Positions 30,767 to 41,615 are shown, numbered from the stretch's first letter. The stretch is DNA of 64,000 bases from Modicisalibacter tunisiensis (GCF_020148005.1 NZ_JAGXFD010000001.1:2679583-2743582); one strand, 5' to 3'. The notes: generated by a model not told the origin, from the sequence alone. Made by a program: numbers and translations.

Positions 30767-31546
30767 TCAGCGGGGGCGCCTGTCGGCCAGAAAGCGATCG
30801 ATCAGCGCACGCGAGATCGAATAGCTCGGCGGCAGCTGCGGCAGTCGGCGCGGCGTGAACCAGGCGGCGTCGGCGATTTCCACGCCATCGATGCGAATGC
30901 GCCGGCTGGTGGCCTCGGCGAAGAAGCCCAGCATCAGGGAATGCGGAAATGGCCACGACTGGCTGCCGAAGTAGCGCAGTCGGCCGATCGTCACGCCCAC
31001 TTCCTCGAACACCTCGCGATGCACGGCCTCCTCGGCCGCCTCACCGGGCTCGATGAAGCCCGCCAGCGTCGAGTAGCGGCCCGGAGGAAAGCGCGGGCTG
31101 CGGGCCAGCAGCAGGTCATCGCCATGGGTCACCAGGGTAATGATGCAGGGCGAGATGCGGGGGTAGTTGCGATGCCCGCAGTGGTCGCAGTGCATGGCGA
31201 ATTCGCCGCTGATGCGCCGGGGGGAATGCCCGCAGCGCCCGCAGAAGCGGTGGTTGCGCTGCCAGGCGACGACCTGCAGGGCCGTCGACAGCAGCGCGAA
31301 GCGCGACTCGTCCCAGCCGTTCAGCCACTGGCGCGCCGAGGGCCAGTCCCGAGGCTCGGGCTCGGCGAGCACGGCGATGGCCTGCTCTTCCCAGAACCCC
31401 AGGGGCTGCGCCGCGGCCGGCCAGGTGGCCACCTTGGTGAAGGGCTGGTCATCCTGTCCGGCGGCGATCCCGTTGGCGCTGTCCACCCGGATCAACAGGC
31501 CGCCGGTGCAGGTCTCGGCGTCGGGGAGCTCGCGGCGAAACGTCAT
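30767..31546 (-). CDS. nudC: NAD+ diphosphatase (NADH pyrophosphatase)
   Basis: 259 residues. A four-cysteine zinc site (CGRCGHSPRR ... CDHCGHRNYPR), the Nudix box GFIEPGEAAEEAVHREVFEEVGV-type with REVFEE core, and the NADH-class signature SQSWPFPHSLMLGF are all present. Cleaves NAD(H) to NMN(H) and AMP and removes NAD caps from RNA. The ATG at 31546 overlaps the dnaQ stop by 4 bases, giving a coupled dnaQ-nudC unit. Confidence 0.94.
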   Translation of the reverse strand: MTFRRELPDAETCTGGLLIRVDSANGIAAGQDDQPFTKVATWPAAAQPLGFWEEQAIAVLAEPEPRDWPSARQWLNGWDESRFALLSTALQVVAWQRNHRFCGRCGHSPRRISGEFAMHCDHCGHRNYPRISPCIITLVTHGDDLLLARSPRFPPGRYSTLAGFIEPGEAAEEAVHREVFEEVGVTIGRLRYFGSQSWPFPHSLMLGFFAEATSRRIRIDGVEIADAAWFTPRRLPQLPPSYSISRALIDRFLADRRPR

Positions 31547-32283
31547 GAGGATGGCATGCCGTCCCAGAGGCATTGCCCCGCCTTGTCGCGAATGGCGGCC
31601 AGCTTGGCGTCATGGGCGGCCCACTCCTGTTCGCTGGGACGCACCACGGCGAGCGACGGCCGGTCCGCGCTCAGCCGCCGGACACGGGCGGTGCCCGGGC
31701 TGGCGTCGCCTCCGTCTTCGCTGCCGTCGGCATCGAGCAACAGGGCGGTCTGTCCGCCGGTCATCGCCAGATACACATCGGCGAGAATCTCGGCATCCAG
31801 CAGCGCCCCGTGCAGCACGCGGTGACCGTTGTCGATCGCGTAGCGCTTGCAGAGGGCGTCGAGGTTGTTGCGCTGGCCGGGGTGCTTGTCGCGGGCCAGC
31901 TGCAGGGTATCCAGGATGCCGCAATGCTCGGCGACCGGGCCGAGCTTCGGCTCGCCCCGGTGGGCGTTGAGCCGCGAGAACTCGTGATCGATGAAGCCGA
32001 CGTCGAACGCAGCGTTGTGAATGACCAGCTCGCCGCCCCGGATGAAGTCCCAGAAGGCATCCGCGATCTCGGCGAAGACCGGTTCGTCGGCGACCTGCTC
32101 GTTGGTGATGCCGTGCACCTCAATGGCCTCGGCATCGATCGTGCGTTCGGGATTGATGTACTGGTGGTAGGTCCGGCCGGTCAACCGCCGGTTGACCATT
32201 TCCACGGCGCCGATCTCGATGAGGCGGTGGCCCTCACGGGGATCGATGCCGGTGGTTTCGGTGTCGAGTATGATCTGGCGCAT
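31543..32283 (-). CDS. dnaQ: DNA polymerase III epsilon subunit (3'-5' proofreading exonuclease)
   Basis: 246 residues starting MRQIILDTETTGID. ExoI motif DTETTG, ExoII HNAAFDVGFID and ExoIII HGALLDAEILADVY give the DEDDh active site; the C-terminal tail would bind the polymerase alpha subunit. The ATG 32283 replaces a 32-codon upstream extension that has no supporting signal. In synteny with rnhA as in most gammaproteobacteria. Confidence 0.95.
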   Translation of the reverse strand: MRQIILDTETTGIDPREGHRLIEIGAVEMVNRRLTGRTYHQYINPERTIDAEAIEVHGITNEQVADEPVFAEIADAFWDFIRGGELVIHNAAFDVGFIDHEFSRLNAHRGEPKLGPVAEHCGILDTLQLARDKHPGQRNNLDALCKRYAIDNGHRVLHGALLDAEILADVYLAMTGGQTALLLDADGSEDGGDASPGTARVRRLSADRPSLAVVRPSEQEWAAHDAKLAAIRDKAGQCLWDGMPSS

Positions 32284-32329
32284 GGTGTCTCGCTGACTGC
32301 AAAGCAAGGAAAAGTGTGACAGGGGTGGA

Positions 32330-32791
32330 TCAGCCCGTGGCGGCCACGGCGGCGTCGATGGCCTCGTTGGCCAGGGCATCGGCGCGCTCGTTGCCCGGAT
32401 GGCCGCTGTGTCCCTTCACCCAGTGCCACTCGATCTGATGGCGGCGGGTCTCGTCGAGCAGTTCCCGCCAGAGCTGCGCATTCTTGACCGGCTGCCGCGA
32501 GGCGGTCTTCCAGCCGCGCTTCTGCCAGCCGTGGATCCACTCGGTGATGCCCTTGCGCAGATATTCGGAGTCGGTGTAGAGCGCGACGCGACAGGGGCGC
32601 TTGAGTTCCCGCAGCGCCATCAGCGCCGCCTTGAGTTCCATGCGGTTGTTGGTGGTTTCCGCCTCGAAGCCGTTGAGCGTCTTCTCGTGGGGGCCCGATT
32701 CCAGCAGTGCCCCCCAGCCTCCGGGCCCGGGATTGCCGCGACAGGCCCCGTCGGTATGGATCGTGACGGTGGGTAACGGGTGATCAGTCAA
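32330..32791 (-). CDS. rnhA: Ribonuclease HI
   Basis: 153 residues. Active-site carboxylates lie in [18 protein letters not shown] (Asp), [12 protein letters not shown] (Glu), [12 protein letters not shown] (Asp) and [21 protein letters not shown] (His, Asp). Degrades RNA in RNA-DNA hybrids. Start chosen as TTG 32791, which has GAGAGGA 9 bases upstream and overlaps the yafS stop; a TTG at 32800 has its ribosome site too close. Confidence 0.94.
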   Translation of the reverse strand: MTDHPLPTVTIHTDGACRGNPGPGGWGALLESGPHEKTLNGFEAETTNNRMELKAALMALRELKRPCRVALYTDSEYLRKGITEWIHGWQKRGWKTASRQPVKNAQLWRELLDETRRHQIEWHWVKGHSGHPGNERADALANEAIDAAVAATG

Positions 32792-33578
32792 GCTCGGCAA
32801 TCCTCTCGTGTTGGCATTCGTCGTGCTCCTCCGGCGTACGGGCGACCCGCGTCGCGTGGCCGATCAGGTGGCCGCCGGGAACGCTGGCAGGCAGCCGTGG
32901 CCTGACCACCTGCACGCGCTGTACCCGACGACAGGCCTGGATCATGTAGCTGTCCCCCAGTGGCAGGTTGTAGCGCCGCCCGAAGGTCTCCAGCCCCGGG
33001 CTGCCGGGCTGACCGCCGGGCAGCCGGAAGGCACAGTAGTCTACTCGCTGGATTTCGAAGTCGACAAACGCCAGCCAGTCGCGCAGACGGCCGGGGGAAC
33101 GCCAGTGTCCTCGCCACGGCAGCCACTCGCGTCGCCCCGGCCAGGGGCGGCGCCACCCCTCGATGCCCATCGGCGACCAGCCGAAGAGGATCAACCGGCC
33201 ATCGTCGGCGACCAGGCGCGTGAGTTCCTGCAGGAGCCGGTGTGGCTCCGGGATGACTTCCAGCAGATGATGAACGACGACCAGCGACAGGCTTTCGTCG
33301 GGCAGCGGGAAATGGTCGGGCAGACAGACCACATGCCGATCATCCTCGGCCAGTTCCCGCGTGGGGGCCCAGCTGAGTGCGTGGCGGATCGGGCACATGT
33401 CGGTCAGGCGCGGAGCCATGCCGACCTGCAGGCTGTGCTGGCCGAACAGCCGCTCGCAGACCGGCCCCAGGCAGGCTCGCTCGGCCTGCCAGTGCGACTG
33501 CCCGGCGGGTGTCGACCAGTAGCGTCGGCCTTCTCGCACCAGCCGGGCCAGCTGAATCGACGGCTCCGAATTTGACAC
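32784..33578 (-). CDS. yafS: SAM-dependent methyltransferase, YafS-like
   Basis: About 264 residues from GTG 33578; the upstream extension to 33671 runs into the divergent promoter zone. Class I methyltransferase pattern with [39 protein letters not shown] (motif IV and post-motif region); motif I is poorly conserved. It lies between gloB and rnhA exactly where E. coli carries yafS. Substrate unknown. Confidence 0.8.
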   Translation of the reverse strand: MSNSEPSIQLARLVREGRRYWSTPAGQSHWQAERACLGPVCERLFGQHSLQVGMAPRLTDMCPIRHALSWAPTRELAEDDRHVVCLPDHFPLPDESLSLVVVHHLLEVIPEPHRLLQELTRLVADDGRLILFGWSPMGIEGWRRPWPGRREWLPWRGHWRSPGRLRDWLAFVDFEIQRVDYCAFRLPGGQPGSPGLETFGRRYNLPLGDSYMIQACRRVQRVQVVRPRLPASVPGGHLIGHATRVARTPEEHDECQHERIAELD

Positions 33579-33713
33579 GGCGGCTCGATCCCCCCAAGGT
33601 TTATGCCATTTCACGCAGCCAGCATCTGCGGGGTCCCCTGTGGGTGACGACATCCCCGGCATCGATGCCACACGCCGCCGGCTGCCGACAACCTTGCTGA
33701 GGTGAAATACCCC

Positions 33714-34481
33714 ATGATGAGCGTGACACCGATTCCGGCCTTCTCGGATAACTATATCTGGCTATTGCGCCAGGACGCCACTCCCGACGTCGCGGTCGTC
33801 GACCCGGGCGATGCGAGCCCGGTCAGCGAAGCGCTCGAGCGCGAATCTCTGGCGCTCGACACCATCCTGGTCACGCATCACCACCCCGACCATACCGGGG
33901 GCGTCGCCGAGCTGGTCAAGCGCTATGGCTGCCGGGTCGTCGGCCCTGCCGGCTCCCGCATCGACGGCATCGACGAGCCGTTGAGCGATGGCGATGCCTG
34001 CCGCATTCTCGGGCGGCGCTTCGAGGTGCTCACGGTACCGGGCCACACCCTGGATCACATTGCCTTCTTCGCGTCCGGCACGCCGCCGCTGCTCTTCTGC
34101 GGTGACACGCTGTTTTCCGCCGGCTGCGGGCGGCTCTTCGAGGGCTCGCCCGAACAGATGTTCGATTCCCTGGCCCGCCTGGCGGCCCTGCCGGAAGACA
34201 CTCTGGTCTTTGCCGCCCACGAGTACACCCTGGCCAACCTGCGCTTCGCCCAAGCCGCGGAGCCGGACAACGCGCTGCGCGACCGCTTCCTCGCGGAATG
34301 CCAGCAGGCGCGTTCGCTCGATCGCCCCACCCTGCCCAGCACGATCGGCAGGGAGCGCCAGATCAACCCGTTTCTGCGTGCTGCGGAACCGGGCGTGCGT
34401 CAGGCCGCTTCCGCCCAGGGCGATGCCGGCTCGTCGCTGGCGACCTTCGCCACCCTGCGTGCCTGGAAAGACCGCTTCTAA
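33714..34481 (+). CDS. gloB: Hydroxyacylglutathione hydrolase (glyoxalase II)
   Basis: 255 residues of the metallo-beta-lactamase fold with THHHPDHTGGV (zinc ligands), PGHTLDHIAFF, FCGDTLFSAGCGRLFEG and AAHEYTLANLRFA, all typical of glyoxalase II. Hydrolyses S-lactoylglutathione to lactate. ATG 33714 or 33717 both follow GAGGTG. It is divergent from yafS and leads into mltD, as in E. coli. Confidence 0.94.
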   Translation: MMSVTPIPAFSDNYIWLLRQDATPDVAVVDPGDASPVSEALERESLALDTILVTHHHPDHTGGVAELVKRYGCRVVGPAGSRIDGIDEPLSDGDACRILGRRFEVLTVPGHTLDHIAFFASGTPPLLFCGDTLFSAGCGRLFEGSPEQMFDSLARLAALPEDTLVFAAHEYTLANLRFAQAAEPDNALRDRFLAECQQARSLDRPTLPSTIGRERQINPFLRAAEPGVRQAASAQGDAGSSLATFATLRAWKDRF

Positions 34482-34527
34482 TCCGTCCCATGGACGCTCA
34501 CTCCTGCGCCCACGAGGCTTCAACGAC

Positions 34528-35829
34528 ATGACCAACCGACCCTTGTCCCGCCGAGGCCGACACCTGGCGGGTGGTCTGCTTCTGACACTGACCTCACTGG
34601 CCGGTGGCGTGCATGCCGCGGCAATGCCACCCGAGTCATCCGGGTCGTTCTGGGATGCGCTGATGGTACATGCCCAGCCCCGGGATGTCTGGGAGCAGCT
34701 CCGCCAGGGCTTTGCGTGGTCCTTCGATGCCCGCGAACCTCGGGTAAAGCACTGGATCGACTACTACCGGCGTCACCCCCGCGGGGTGGCGGAAATCGCC
34801 GAGCGCGCGCGCCCCTGGCTCTACTGGATCACCCAGGAAGTCGAACAGCGCGACATGCCCGCCGAGATCGCGCTGCTGCCGTTCATCGAGAGTGCCTACA
34901 AGCCCACCGCCAAGCATCCGGGCGGCGCCACCGGCCTGTGGCAGCTGATGCCGGGTACCAGCGATGCCCTGGGGGTCCGGCGGGACTGGTGGTATGACGG
35001 CCGTGTCGACGTGATCCGCTCGACCAAGGCGGCGCTCGATTACCTGCAGCAACAGGCCGACCAGTGGTATGACGGCGACTTCGAACTGGCCCTGGCCGCC
35101 TACAATGCCGGCGCCGGCACCGTGAATCGGGCGATTCGCCAGGCGCAGGCACGCGGCGGAAGCGGCGACTACTGGAGCCTGCATCTGCCGCGGCAGACCA
35201 TGAACTATGTGCCCAAGCTGCTGGCCCTGTCGCGGATCATTGCCTCCCCCCAACAGTACGGGGTCCAGCTGCCCTCGATCCCCGACCGCCCGGGCTTCGC
35301 CAGGGTCGAGATTCCCGGTCAGATCGACCTGTCACGAGCCGCGAAGCTGGCCGGCATCGCCCCCGTTCGGCTGCGTCGCCTGAACCCCGGGCTGCTGCAG
35401 AACATGACCCTGCCGTCCCGGTCGCCGGCCCTGCTGGTCCCGGCGACGGCGCGCGACACCTTCGTGGCCGCGCTGGATCGCCAGCCCGACGCCGCCCTGG
35501 CTCGCTGGCAACGCTATCGAGTGCGCCGTGGCGACACGCTTTCCGCGATTGCCGCACGCCAGGGCGTGCCCATCAGCGTGCTGCGGCGGGAGAACGACCT
35601 GCGAGGCAACATGATTCGCATCGGTCAGATCCTGAGAGTGCCTGCCGGTCGCATGACGGCCCAGGCCGATCCGGACGAACGGCTCGTGGTCAAGGTGCGC
35701 CCCGGCGACAGCCTGAGCCGCATCGCCGCCCGACACGATGTCACCGCTGCGGAGATTGCCCGCTGGAACGGCCTGGACACGGCGGCATATTTACATCCCG
35801 GCCAGCGGCTGACACTGTATTCGCACTGA
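34528..35829 (+). CDS. mltD: Membrane-bound lytic murein transglycosylase D
   Basis: 433 residues. Signal sequence (HLAGGLLLTLTSLAGGVHA) with no lipobox Cys visible, then the Slt-type lysozyme domain with catalytic Glu in LLPFIESAYKPTAKHPGGATGLWQLMP, and two C-terminal LysM repeats (RVRRGDTLSAIAARQGV, KVRPGDSLSRIAARHDV). Cleaves glycan strands in the periplasm. E. coli MltD is a lipoprotein, so the missing lipobox is a small oddity. Confidence 0.93.
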   Translation: MTNRPLSRRGRHLAGGLLLTLTSLAGGVHAAAMPPESSGSFWDALMVHAQPRDVWEQLRQGFAWSFDAREPRVKHWIDYYRRHPRGVAEIAERARPWLYWITQEVEQRDMPAEIALLPFIESAYKPTAKHPGGATGLWQLMPGTSDALGVRRDWWYDGRVDVIRSTKAALDYLQQQADQWYDGDFELALAAYNAGAGTVNRAIRQAQARGGSGDYWSLHLPRQTMNYVPKLLALSRIIASPQQYGVQLPSIPDRPGFARVEIPGQIDLSRAAKLAGIAPVRLRRLNPGLLQNMTLPSRSPALLVPATARDTFVAALDRQPDAALARWQRYRVRRGDTLSAIAARQGVPISVLRRENDLRGNMIRIGQILRVPAGRMTAQADPDERLVVKVRPGDSLSRIAARHDVTAAEIARWNGLDTAAYLHPGQRLTLYSH

Positions 35830-35853
35830 CCGCTCGGGACCGGCCTCGGAGAG

Positions 35854-35880
35854 CCGCCGGGAACCTCTATCTCCCGGCGG
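35854..35880 (+). terminator. Hairpin after mltD
   Basis: CCGCCGGGA and TCCCGGCGG form a 9-bp stem with a 9-base loop 24 bases after the mltD stop. No T-run follows, so termination strength is uncertain. Confidence 0.45.
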
Positions 35881-35962
35881 GGTCGAGAAGACGCCCCGGC
35901 ACGTCGATGTCCGGCGTGGCGAGGGCATCGCGGGTGAACGCGTGACCAGAAGGAAACCATCC

Positions 35963-37795
35963 ATGCTACGAAGCGCCCTGGCGGCGTTGCTTGCCGTTTC
36001 GCTGTTGACTCCTGCTTCCTTCTCGTTTGCGGCCTCTGCTGCCGAGGTACCCACGGTGACGGGGCTGTCGCTGTATGATCAGCCGGCCCTGAAACCCGGC
36101 TTCACCCATTTCCCCTACGTCAATCCCGAGGCACCGCAGGGCGGCGAACTGGTACGCGCGTCGGTCGGCAGCTTCGACTCCACCAATCCCTTCATCGTCA
36201 AGGGAACCCCGGCCAGTGGCTTGATGGCGGTCTATGACACCCTGCTGGCCAGCAACCCCGACGAGCCCTTCTCGATGTACGGCCTGCTGGCGTCGGGGGT
36301 ACGACTCGATCCCGACCGGCGCTGGATGGAGTTCGACATCAATCCCGGGGCACGCTTTCACGACGGCACGCCGGTCACCGCCGAGGACGTGGTATTCAGC
36401 TTTCGCCTGCTGCGGGACGAGGGCCAGCCCTTCTACGCGGCCTATTATGCCGATGTGACCTCGGCACAGGCGCTGGATGACGACACCGTGCGCTTCGACT
36501 TCGCCAAGGCCAACTCGCGTGAGCTTCCACTGATTCTCGGCCAGCTGCCCGTCCTGCCCAAGCACTACTGGGCGAACCGGGACTTCACCCGCCCCACCCT
36601 CGACAAGCCGCTGGGCTCCGGCCCCTACCGCATCGCCGCCATCAAGCCCGGCCAGCGTATCGTCTACGACCGGGTCGACGACTACTGGGGACGCGATCTG
36701 CCGGTCAACCGGGGGCGGCACAACATCGCCCGCCTGGTCTTCGACTATTACCGGGATCAGACCGTGGCCCTCGAGGCCTTCAAGGCAGGCAACCTCGACC
36801 TGCGCATCGAATCCAGTGCCAGCAACTGGGCGACGGCCTATGACTTCCCGGCCGCCGAGCAGGGCTTCGTCAAGAAGCTGCTGGTGCCGGATGGGCAACC
36901 GGCGGGCATGCAGGCCTACGTGATGAACCTGCGGCGCGAGAAGTTCCAGGACCCGCGAGTCCGGGAGGCCCTGAACCTGGCGTTCTACTTCCCCTGGCTC
37001 AACGACAACCTCTTCTACGGGGCCTACAAGCGCACGCGCAGTTACTTCGAGAACTCGCCGATGGCGGCCGGCGGCAAGCCCGGCCCGGGTGAGCTGGCGC
37101 TGCTCGAGCCCTATCGCGATCAGTTGCCCGATGCCGTCTTCGACAAGCCGCTGCCCATCGCGGAGCCGGAAGACCTGCGCCCTCGGCTGCGCAAGGCGCT
37201 GGGCCTGATGCGCGATGCCGGCTACGAGATACAGAACGGCCAGATGGTGAATCGCGAGACCGGCAAGCCCTTCACGCTGGAAGTCCTGCTGTATGACACT
37301 CAGTTCGAGCGCATCGTCCAGCCTTTGCTCAAGAATCTCAAGCGCATCGGCATTCAGGGCAAGATTCGCACCGTCGACGTCAACCAGTACCTGAACCGGT
37401 TGCGCAGCTTCGACTACGACATGGTCATCGCCACCTTCCCGCAGTCGATCAATCCCGGCAACGAACAGCGCGAGTACTGGACCTCGGCCTATGCCGACCA
37501 GCCCCAGAGCCGCAACCTCATCGGCTTGAAGAACCCCGCCATCGATGCTCTGGTCGATGACCTGATCCGGGCCGACTCCCGTCAGGCCCTGGATACCGCC
37601 GCCAGGGCCCTGGATCGTGTGCTGCGCTGGGGCTTCTACGTGATTCCGCAGTTCCACCTCGGCGCGACACGCATCGCGCTGTGGGACAAGTTCGGCCACC
37701 CGCAGCCATCTCCTGAATACGGCCTTGATTTCGATGCCTGGTGGGTCGACCCCGACGAAGGCCCGCGTATCGAAGCCCGTCAGCACGGAGGGTAG
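35963..37795 (+). CDS. yejA: Peptide/microcin C ABC importer, substrate-binding protein YejA
   Basis: 610 residues from ATG 35963 (AGAAGGAA upstream). Signal peptide LAALLAVSLLTPASFSFAASA, then SBP family 5 fold with PALKPGFTHFPYVNPEAPQGGEL and FHDGTPVTAEDVVFSFRLL. First gene of yejABEF, whose product imports oligopeptides and microcin C-type antibiotics. YejB starts 6 bases after its stop. Confidence 0.92.
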   Translation: MLRSALAALLAVSLLTPASFSFAASAAEVPTVTGLSLYDQPALKPGFTHFPYVNPEAPQGGELVRASVGSFDSTNPFIVKGTPASGLMAVYDTLLASNPDEPFSMYGLLASGVRLDPDRRWMEFDINPGARFHDGTPVTAEDVVFSFRLLRDEGQPFYAAYYADVTSAQALDDDTVRFDFAKANSRELPLILGQLPVLPKHYWANRDFTRPTLDKPLGSGPYRIAAIKPGQRIVYDRVDDYWGRDLPVNRGRHNIARLVFDYYRDQTVALEAFKAGNLDLRIESSASNWATAYDFPAAEQGFVKKLLVPDGQPAGMQAYVMNLRREKFQDPRVREALNLAFYFPWLNDNLFYGAYKRTRSYFENSPMAAGGKPGPGELALLEPYRDQLPDAVFDKPLPIAEPEDLRPRLRKALGLMRDAGYEIQNGQMVNRETGKPFTLEVLLYDTQFERIVQPLLKNLKRIGIQGKIRTVDVNQYLNRLRSFDYDMVIATFPQSINPGNEQREYWTSAYADQPQSRNLIGLKNPAIDALVDDLIRADSRQALDTAARALDRVLRWGFYVIPQFHLGATRIALWDKFGHPQPSPEYGLDFDAWWVDPDEGPRIEARQHGG

Positions 37796-37801
37796 GCATC
37801 G

Positions 37802-38881
37802 GTGGCTGCATACATCGTCAGGCGCCTGCTGTTGATGATTCCCACCCTGCTGGGGATCATGCTGCTCAACTTCGTGATCGTCCAGGCAGCACCGGGCGGA
37901 CCGATCGACCAGATCATCGCCCGCTATCAGGGCATGGACAGCAACGCCAGTACCCGCCTGGACGCCGGCGGCGGTGATCCCTCGGCCGGCGGCGATGCCG
38001 CCTCGCGAGGCGCTCGTGGCGTGGACCCGCGCTTCATCGCTCAGCTCGAGCAGCAGTTCGGCTTCGACGAACCCGCCTACCAGCGCTTCTTCGACATGAT
38101 CGTGGACTACGCGACCTTCGACCTGGGCGACAGCTTCTTTCGCGACCGGCCGGTGCTCGATCTGATGCTCGAGCGACTGCCGGTCTCGATCTCGCTGGGA
38201 CTGTGGACGACGTTGCTGGTCTACTTCATCTCGATCCCGCTGGGTATCCGCAAGGCGCTGCACCACGGCTCGCGCTTCGACGTGTGGTCCTCGGGGCTGG
38301 TGATCCTCGGGTACGCCATCCCCGGTTTCCTGTTCGCCATCCTGCTGATCGTGCTGTTCGCCGGGGGCAGCTACTACGACCTCTTCCCCCTGCGCGGGCT
38401 GACCTCACCGGACTTCGATCAGCTGTCGCTGTGGGGCAAGGTCACCGATTACCTCTGGCACATCACCCTGCCGGTACTCGCCGCCTCGATCGGCAGCTTC
38501 GCCACGCTCACCATGCTCACCAAGAACAGCTTCCTCGACGAGATCCACAAGCAGTACGTGCTGACGGCCCGGGCCAAGGGAGCCAGCGAGCGGCGGGTCC
38601 TGTACGGGCATGTCTTCCGCAATGCCATGCTGCTGATCATCGCCGGCCTGCCCTCGGCCCTGGTGGGCATCTTCTTTACCGGATCACTGCTGATCGAGGT
38701 CATCTTCTCGCTCAACGGCCTGGGTCTGCTCGGCTTCGAGGCCGTCATGCAGCGCGACTACCCGGTGATCTTCGGCACGCTGTACCTCTATACCCTGATC
38801 GGCCTGATTCTCAAGCTGGTGTCGGACCTGACCTACATGTGGGTCGATCCGCGTATCGATTTCGAGACACGGGAGGCCTGA
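37802..38881 (+). CDS. yejB: Peptide/microcin C ABC importer, permease YejB
   Basis: 359 residues, GTG start after GGAGGGTAGG. Six transmembrane helices and the EAA loop [23 protein letters not shown]; ends FETREA. A Gly/Ala-rich insert (about residues 55-75, [15 protein letters not shown]) follows the first helix as in other YejB. The stop overlaps yejE by one base. Confidence 0.93.
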   Translation: MAAYIVRRLLLMIPTLLGIMLLNFVIVQAAPGGPIDQIIARYQGMDSNASTRLDAGGGDPSAGGDAASRGARGVDPRFIAQLEQQFGFDEPAYQRFFDMIVDYATFDLGDSFFRDRPVLDLMLERLPVSISLGLWTTLLVYFISIPLGIRKALHHGSRFDVWSSGLVILGYAIPGFLFAILLIVLFAGGSYYDLFPLRGLTSPDFDQLSLWGKVTDYLWHITLPVLAASIGSFATLTMLTKNSFLDEIHKQYVLTARAKGASERRVLYGHVFRNAMLLIIAGLPSALVGIFFTGSLLIEVIFSLNGLGLLGFEAVMQRDYPVIFGTLYLYTLIGLILKLVSDLTYMWVDPRIDFETREA

Positions 38882-40011
38882 TGACCCAGCACGGTTCCAC
38901 GTCCCGGCTCTCGCCCATCACACGCCGTCGCCTGCAGGCCTTTCGAGACAATCGTCGTGCCTGGTGGTCCTTCTGGCTGTTCCTGTTTCTGTTCGTGTTC
39001 AGCCTCGGCGCCGAGCTGATCGCCAACGACAAGCCGATCGTCATGCGCTATCAGGGCGAATGGTACGTGCCGCTGCTGGTCGACTACCCGGAAACCGACT
39101 TCGGTGGCTTCCTGCCCACCACGGCGGAGTATCGTGATCCCTTCGTGAAGGAGGGGATCGAGACCCACGGCTGGATGCTCTGGCCGCCCGTTCCCTTCAG
39201 CTACGACACCCTGGATCAGGCGCTTGACCATCCCGCTCCCTCGCCGCCCGACGCTCGCCACTGGCTGGGTACCGACGACCAGGGGCGCGATGTGCTGGCC
39301 CGGGTGATCTACGGTTTCCGTCTGTCGGTCCTGTTCGCGCTGGCCCTGACGATCGGCTCGCTGGTGCTGGGAGTGGTCTTCGGCGGGATTCAGGGGTATT
39401 TCGGTGGCAAGGTCGACCTGATCGGTCAGCGGCTGTCGGAAATCTGGTCCGGCCTGCCGGTGCTGTTCCTGCTGATCATCCTGGCCAGCCTGGTCGAGCC
39501 CAACATCTGGTGGCTGCTGGGCATCATGCTGCTCTTTTCCTGGCTGGGCCTGGTGGATATCGTGCGTGCCGAGTTCCTGCGTGCGCGCAACCTGGAGTAC
39601 GTGCGCGCGGCCCGGGCCATGGGACTGCCTGCTCACCTGATCATGTGGCGGCATGTGCTGCCCAATGCCATGGTCGCGACCCTGACCTTTATCCCCTTCC
39701 TGTTCACGGGGGCCATCACGACCCTCACGGCACTGGATTTTCTCGGCTTCGGCCTGCCGCCGGGATCGCCGTCGCTGGGCGAGCTGGTCGCCCAGGGCAA
39801 GAACAACCTGCAGGCGCCCTGGCTGGGCATCACCGCCTTCGTCAGTCTCAGTCTCATGCTGTCGTTGCTTGTCTTCATCGGCGAGGGGTTGCGCGATGCC
39901 TTCGACCCCCGGCATATCCAGAAGCCGGCAGGCAAACCTGCCGGCACGCTTCAGCCAGCCGCCGAATCGGACGCCCTACCCCTGCCACAGGAGCCCACCG
40001 ATGAACGCTGA
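38881..40011 (+). CDS. yejE: Peptide/microcin C ABC importer, permease YejE
   Basis: 376 residues from ATG 38881, one base overlapping yejB. N-terminal region typical of YejE (FRDNRRAWWSFWLF), periplasmic insert, then LGTDDQGRDVLARVIYGFRLS and EAA loop VRAARAMGLPAHLIMWRHVLPNAM. Overlaps yejF by 11 bases. Confidence 0.93.
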   Translation: MTQHGSTSRLSPITRRRLQAFRDNRRAWWSFWLFLFLFVFSLGAELIANDKPIVMRYQGEWYVPLLVDYPETDFGGFLPTTAEYRDPFVKEGIETHGWMLWPPVPFSYDTLDQALDHPAPSPPDARHWLGTDDQGRDVLARVIYGFRLSVLFALALTIGSLVLGVVFGGIQGYFGGKVDLIGQRLSEIWSGLPVLFLLIILASLVEPNIWWLLGIMLLFSWLGLVDIVRAEFLRARNLEYVRAARAMGLPAHLIMWRHVLPNAMVATLTFIPFLFTGAITTLTALDFLGFGLPPGSPSLGELVAQGKNNLQAPWLGITAFVSLSLMLSLLVFIGEGLRDAFDPRHIQKPAGKPAGTLQPAAESDALPLPQEPTDER

Positions 40012-41578
40012 ACCGGTACTGCAGCTCGACGAGGTCTCCATCGCCTTCGACAGGACCACCGTGGTCGATCGCCTCTCTCTGCAGGTCGGCGCCGGCGAGA
40101 CCCTTGCACTGGTCGGCGAGTCCGGCTCGGGAAAGTCCGTGAGTGCCCTGGGCGCCATGGGCCTGCTGCCGGCCAATGCTCGGATCGAGGGGCATTGCCG
40201 GCTCGAGGGACGTGATCTGGCATCCCTGACCCCGCGCGATTGGCAGCGTCTCAGGGGCAATCAGGTCGGCTTCATCTTTCAGGAGCCGATGACGTCCCTC
40301 AACCCGCTGCATACCATCGGCAAGCAGATTGGCGAGACACTGCGGCTTCACCAGGGACTGCGGGGGCGAGAGGCCCGGGCCAGGGCGCGGGAGTTGCTGG
40401 CCCAGGTACACCTGCCGCGCGTCGAGGAATTGCTCGATGCCTGGCCGCATCAACTGTCCGGCGGGCAACGCCAGCGGGTGATGATCGCCATGGCCATCGC
40501 CAACCGGCCTCGTCTGCTGATCGCCGACGAACCCACCACTGCACTCGACGTGACCGTCCAGCAGGAAATCCTGCAGTTGCTGGGTGAATTACAGTCCCGG
40601 CACGGCATGGCTATGCTGTTCATCACCCACGATCTCAACCTGGTGCGACGTCATGCGGATCGTGTCTGTGTTCTCTACCAAGGCCGCGAACAGGAAACCG
40701 GCAGCGTCGCCCGGGTCTTCGACGCGCCCCGCAGTGCCTATACACGAACCCTGCTGGCCGCGGAACCCGAGGGCCGGCCGGTGTCCCGTCCGACATCGGA
40801 AGTCCTGCTCGAGGCACAGCGACTCTCGGTCACCTTCCGCCGGCCCAAGCGGTTGTTTGCCCGGCGCCCACCGGGCTTCGCGGCCGTCAAGCCGCTGGAT
40901 CTGTCGCTCGCCCGAGGCGAAACCCTGGGCATCGTCGGGGAGTCCGGCTCCGGCAAGACCACTCTGGCGATGGCCCTGCTGCGGCTGGTCGAGAGTGAAG
41001 GTCACATCACCCTCGGCGAGACACGGCTGGATCGGCTGACCGGCGGGGACCTGCGTCGTCAGCGGCGCCGTGCCCAGATCGTCTTTCAGGACCCCTACGG
41101 GGCGTTGTCCCCCCGCATGCCGGTCGCCGACATCATCAGCGAAGGACTGCGTTATCACCATCCCGAGGTGGACAAGGAGACAGTGAGAGAACGCGTCCTG
41201 TCGACGCTGCGTGAAGTTGGTCTTCCCCGGGAAGTCGCTGCCCGTTACCCGCATGAGTTCTCCGGCGGGCAACGCCAGCGAATTGCCGTGGCCCGGGCAA
41301 TCATTCTGGAGCCCGAATTGCTGGTGCTCGACGAGCCCACATCCGCTCTCGACCGCACCGTTCAGAAGCAGTTGATTCGTCTGTTGCGCAACCTTCAGGA
41401 ACGACGAGGGCTGAGCTATCTGTTCATCAGCCATGATCTGGCGGTGGTACGCGCCATGGCTCACCGCATTATCGTGATGAAGGATGGTGCCATCATGGAA
41501 CAGGGAAAATGTGAAGAAGTACTACGTTCACCAACCGCCTCCTACACACAATCGCTACTTAAGGCATCTTTTTTGTAG
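40001..41578 (+). CDS. yejF: Peptide/microcin C ABC importer, duplicated ATPase YejF
   Basis: 525 residues carrying two ABC cassettes. First: Walker [11 protein letters not shown], signature [10 protein letters not shown], Walker [13 protein letters not shown]. Second: [37 protein letters not shown]. The single polypeptide drives the YejBE permease. Start has CAGGAG 8 bases upstream. Last gene of the operon. Confidence 0.95.
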   Translation: MNAEPVLQLDEVSIAFDRTTVVDRLSLQVGAGETLALVGESGSGKSVSALGAMGLLPANARIEGHCRLEGRDLASLTPRDWQRLRGNQVGFIFQEPMTSLNPLHTIGKQIGETLRLHQGLRGREARARARELLAQVHLPRVEELLDAWPHQLSGGQRQRVMIAMAIANRPRLLIADEPTTALDVTVQQEILQLLGELQSRHGMAMLFITHDLNLVRRHADRVCVLYQGREQETGSVARVFDAPRSAYTRTLLAAEPEGRPVSRPTSEVLLEAQRLSVTFRRPKRLFARRPPGFAAVKPLDLSLARGETLGIVGESGSGKTTLAMALLRLVESEGHITLGETRLDRLTGGDLRRQRRRAQIVFQDPYGALSPRMPVADIISEGLRYHHPEVDKETVRERVLSTLREVGLPREVAARYPHEFSGGQRQRIAVARAIILEPELLVLDEPTSALDRTVQKQLIRLLRNLQERRGLSYLFISHDLAVVRAMAHRIIVMKDGAIMEQGKCEEVLRSPTASYTQSLLKASFL

Positions 41579-41615
41579 TTAATTCAGTTTGAAGAAAAGA
41601 TAACGGTATAAAACC

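Noticed and set aside
33579..33671. Longer N-terminus of the YafS-like methyltransferase
   Set aside because: No ribosome site, and the added residues do not look like part of the methyltransferase fold; it would also fill the divergent promoter region of gloB.
35966..38266. 766-codon minus-strand frame opposite yejA/yejB
   Set aside because: Antisense of a conserved operon; no start signal and no recognisable domain.
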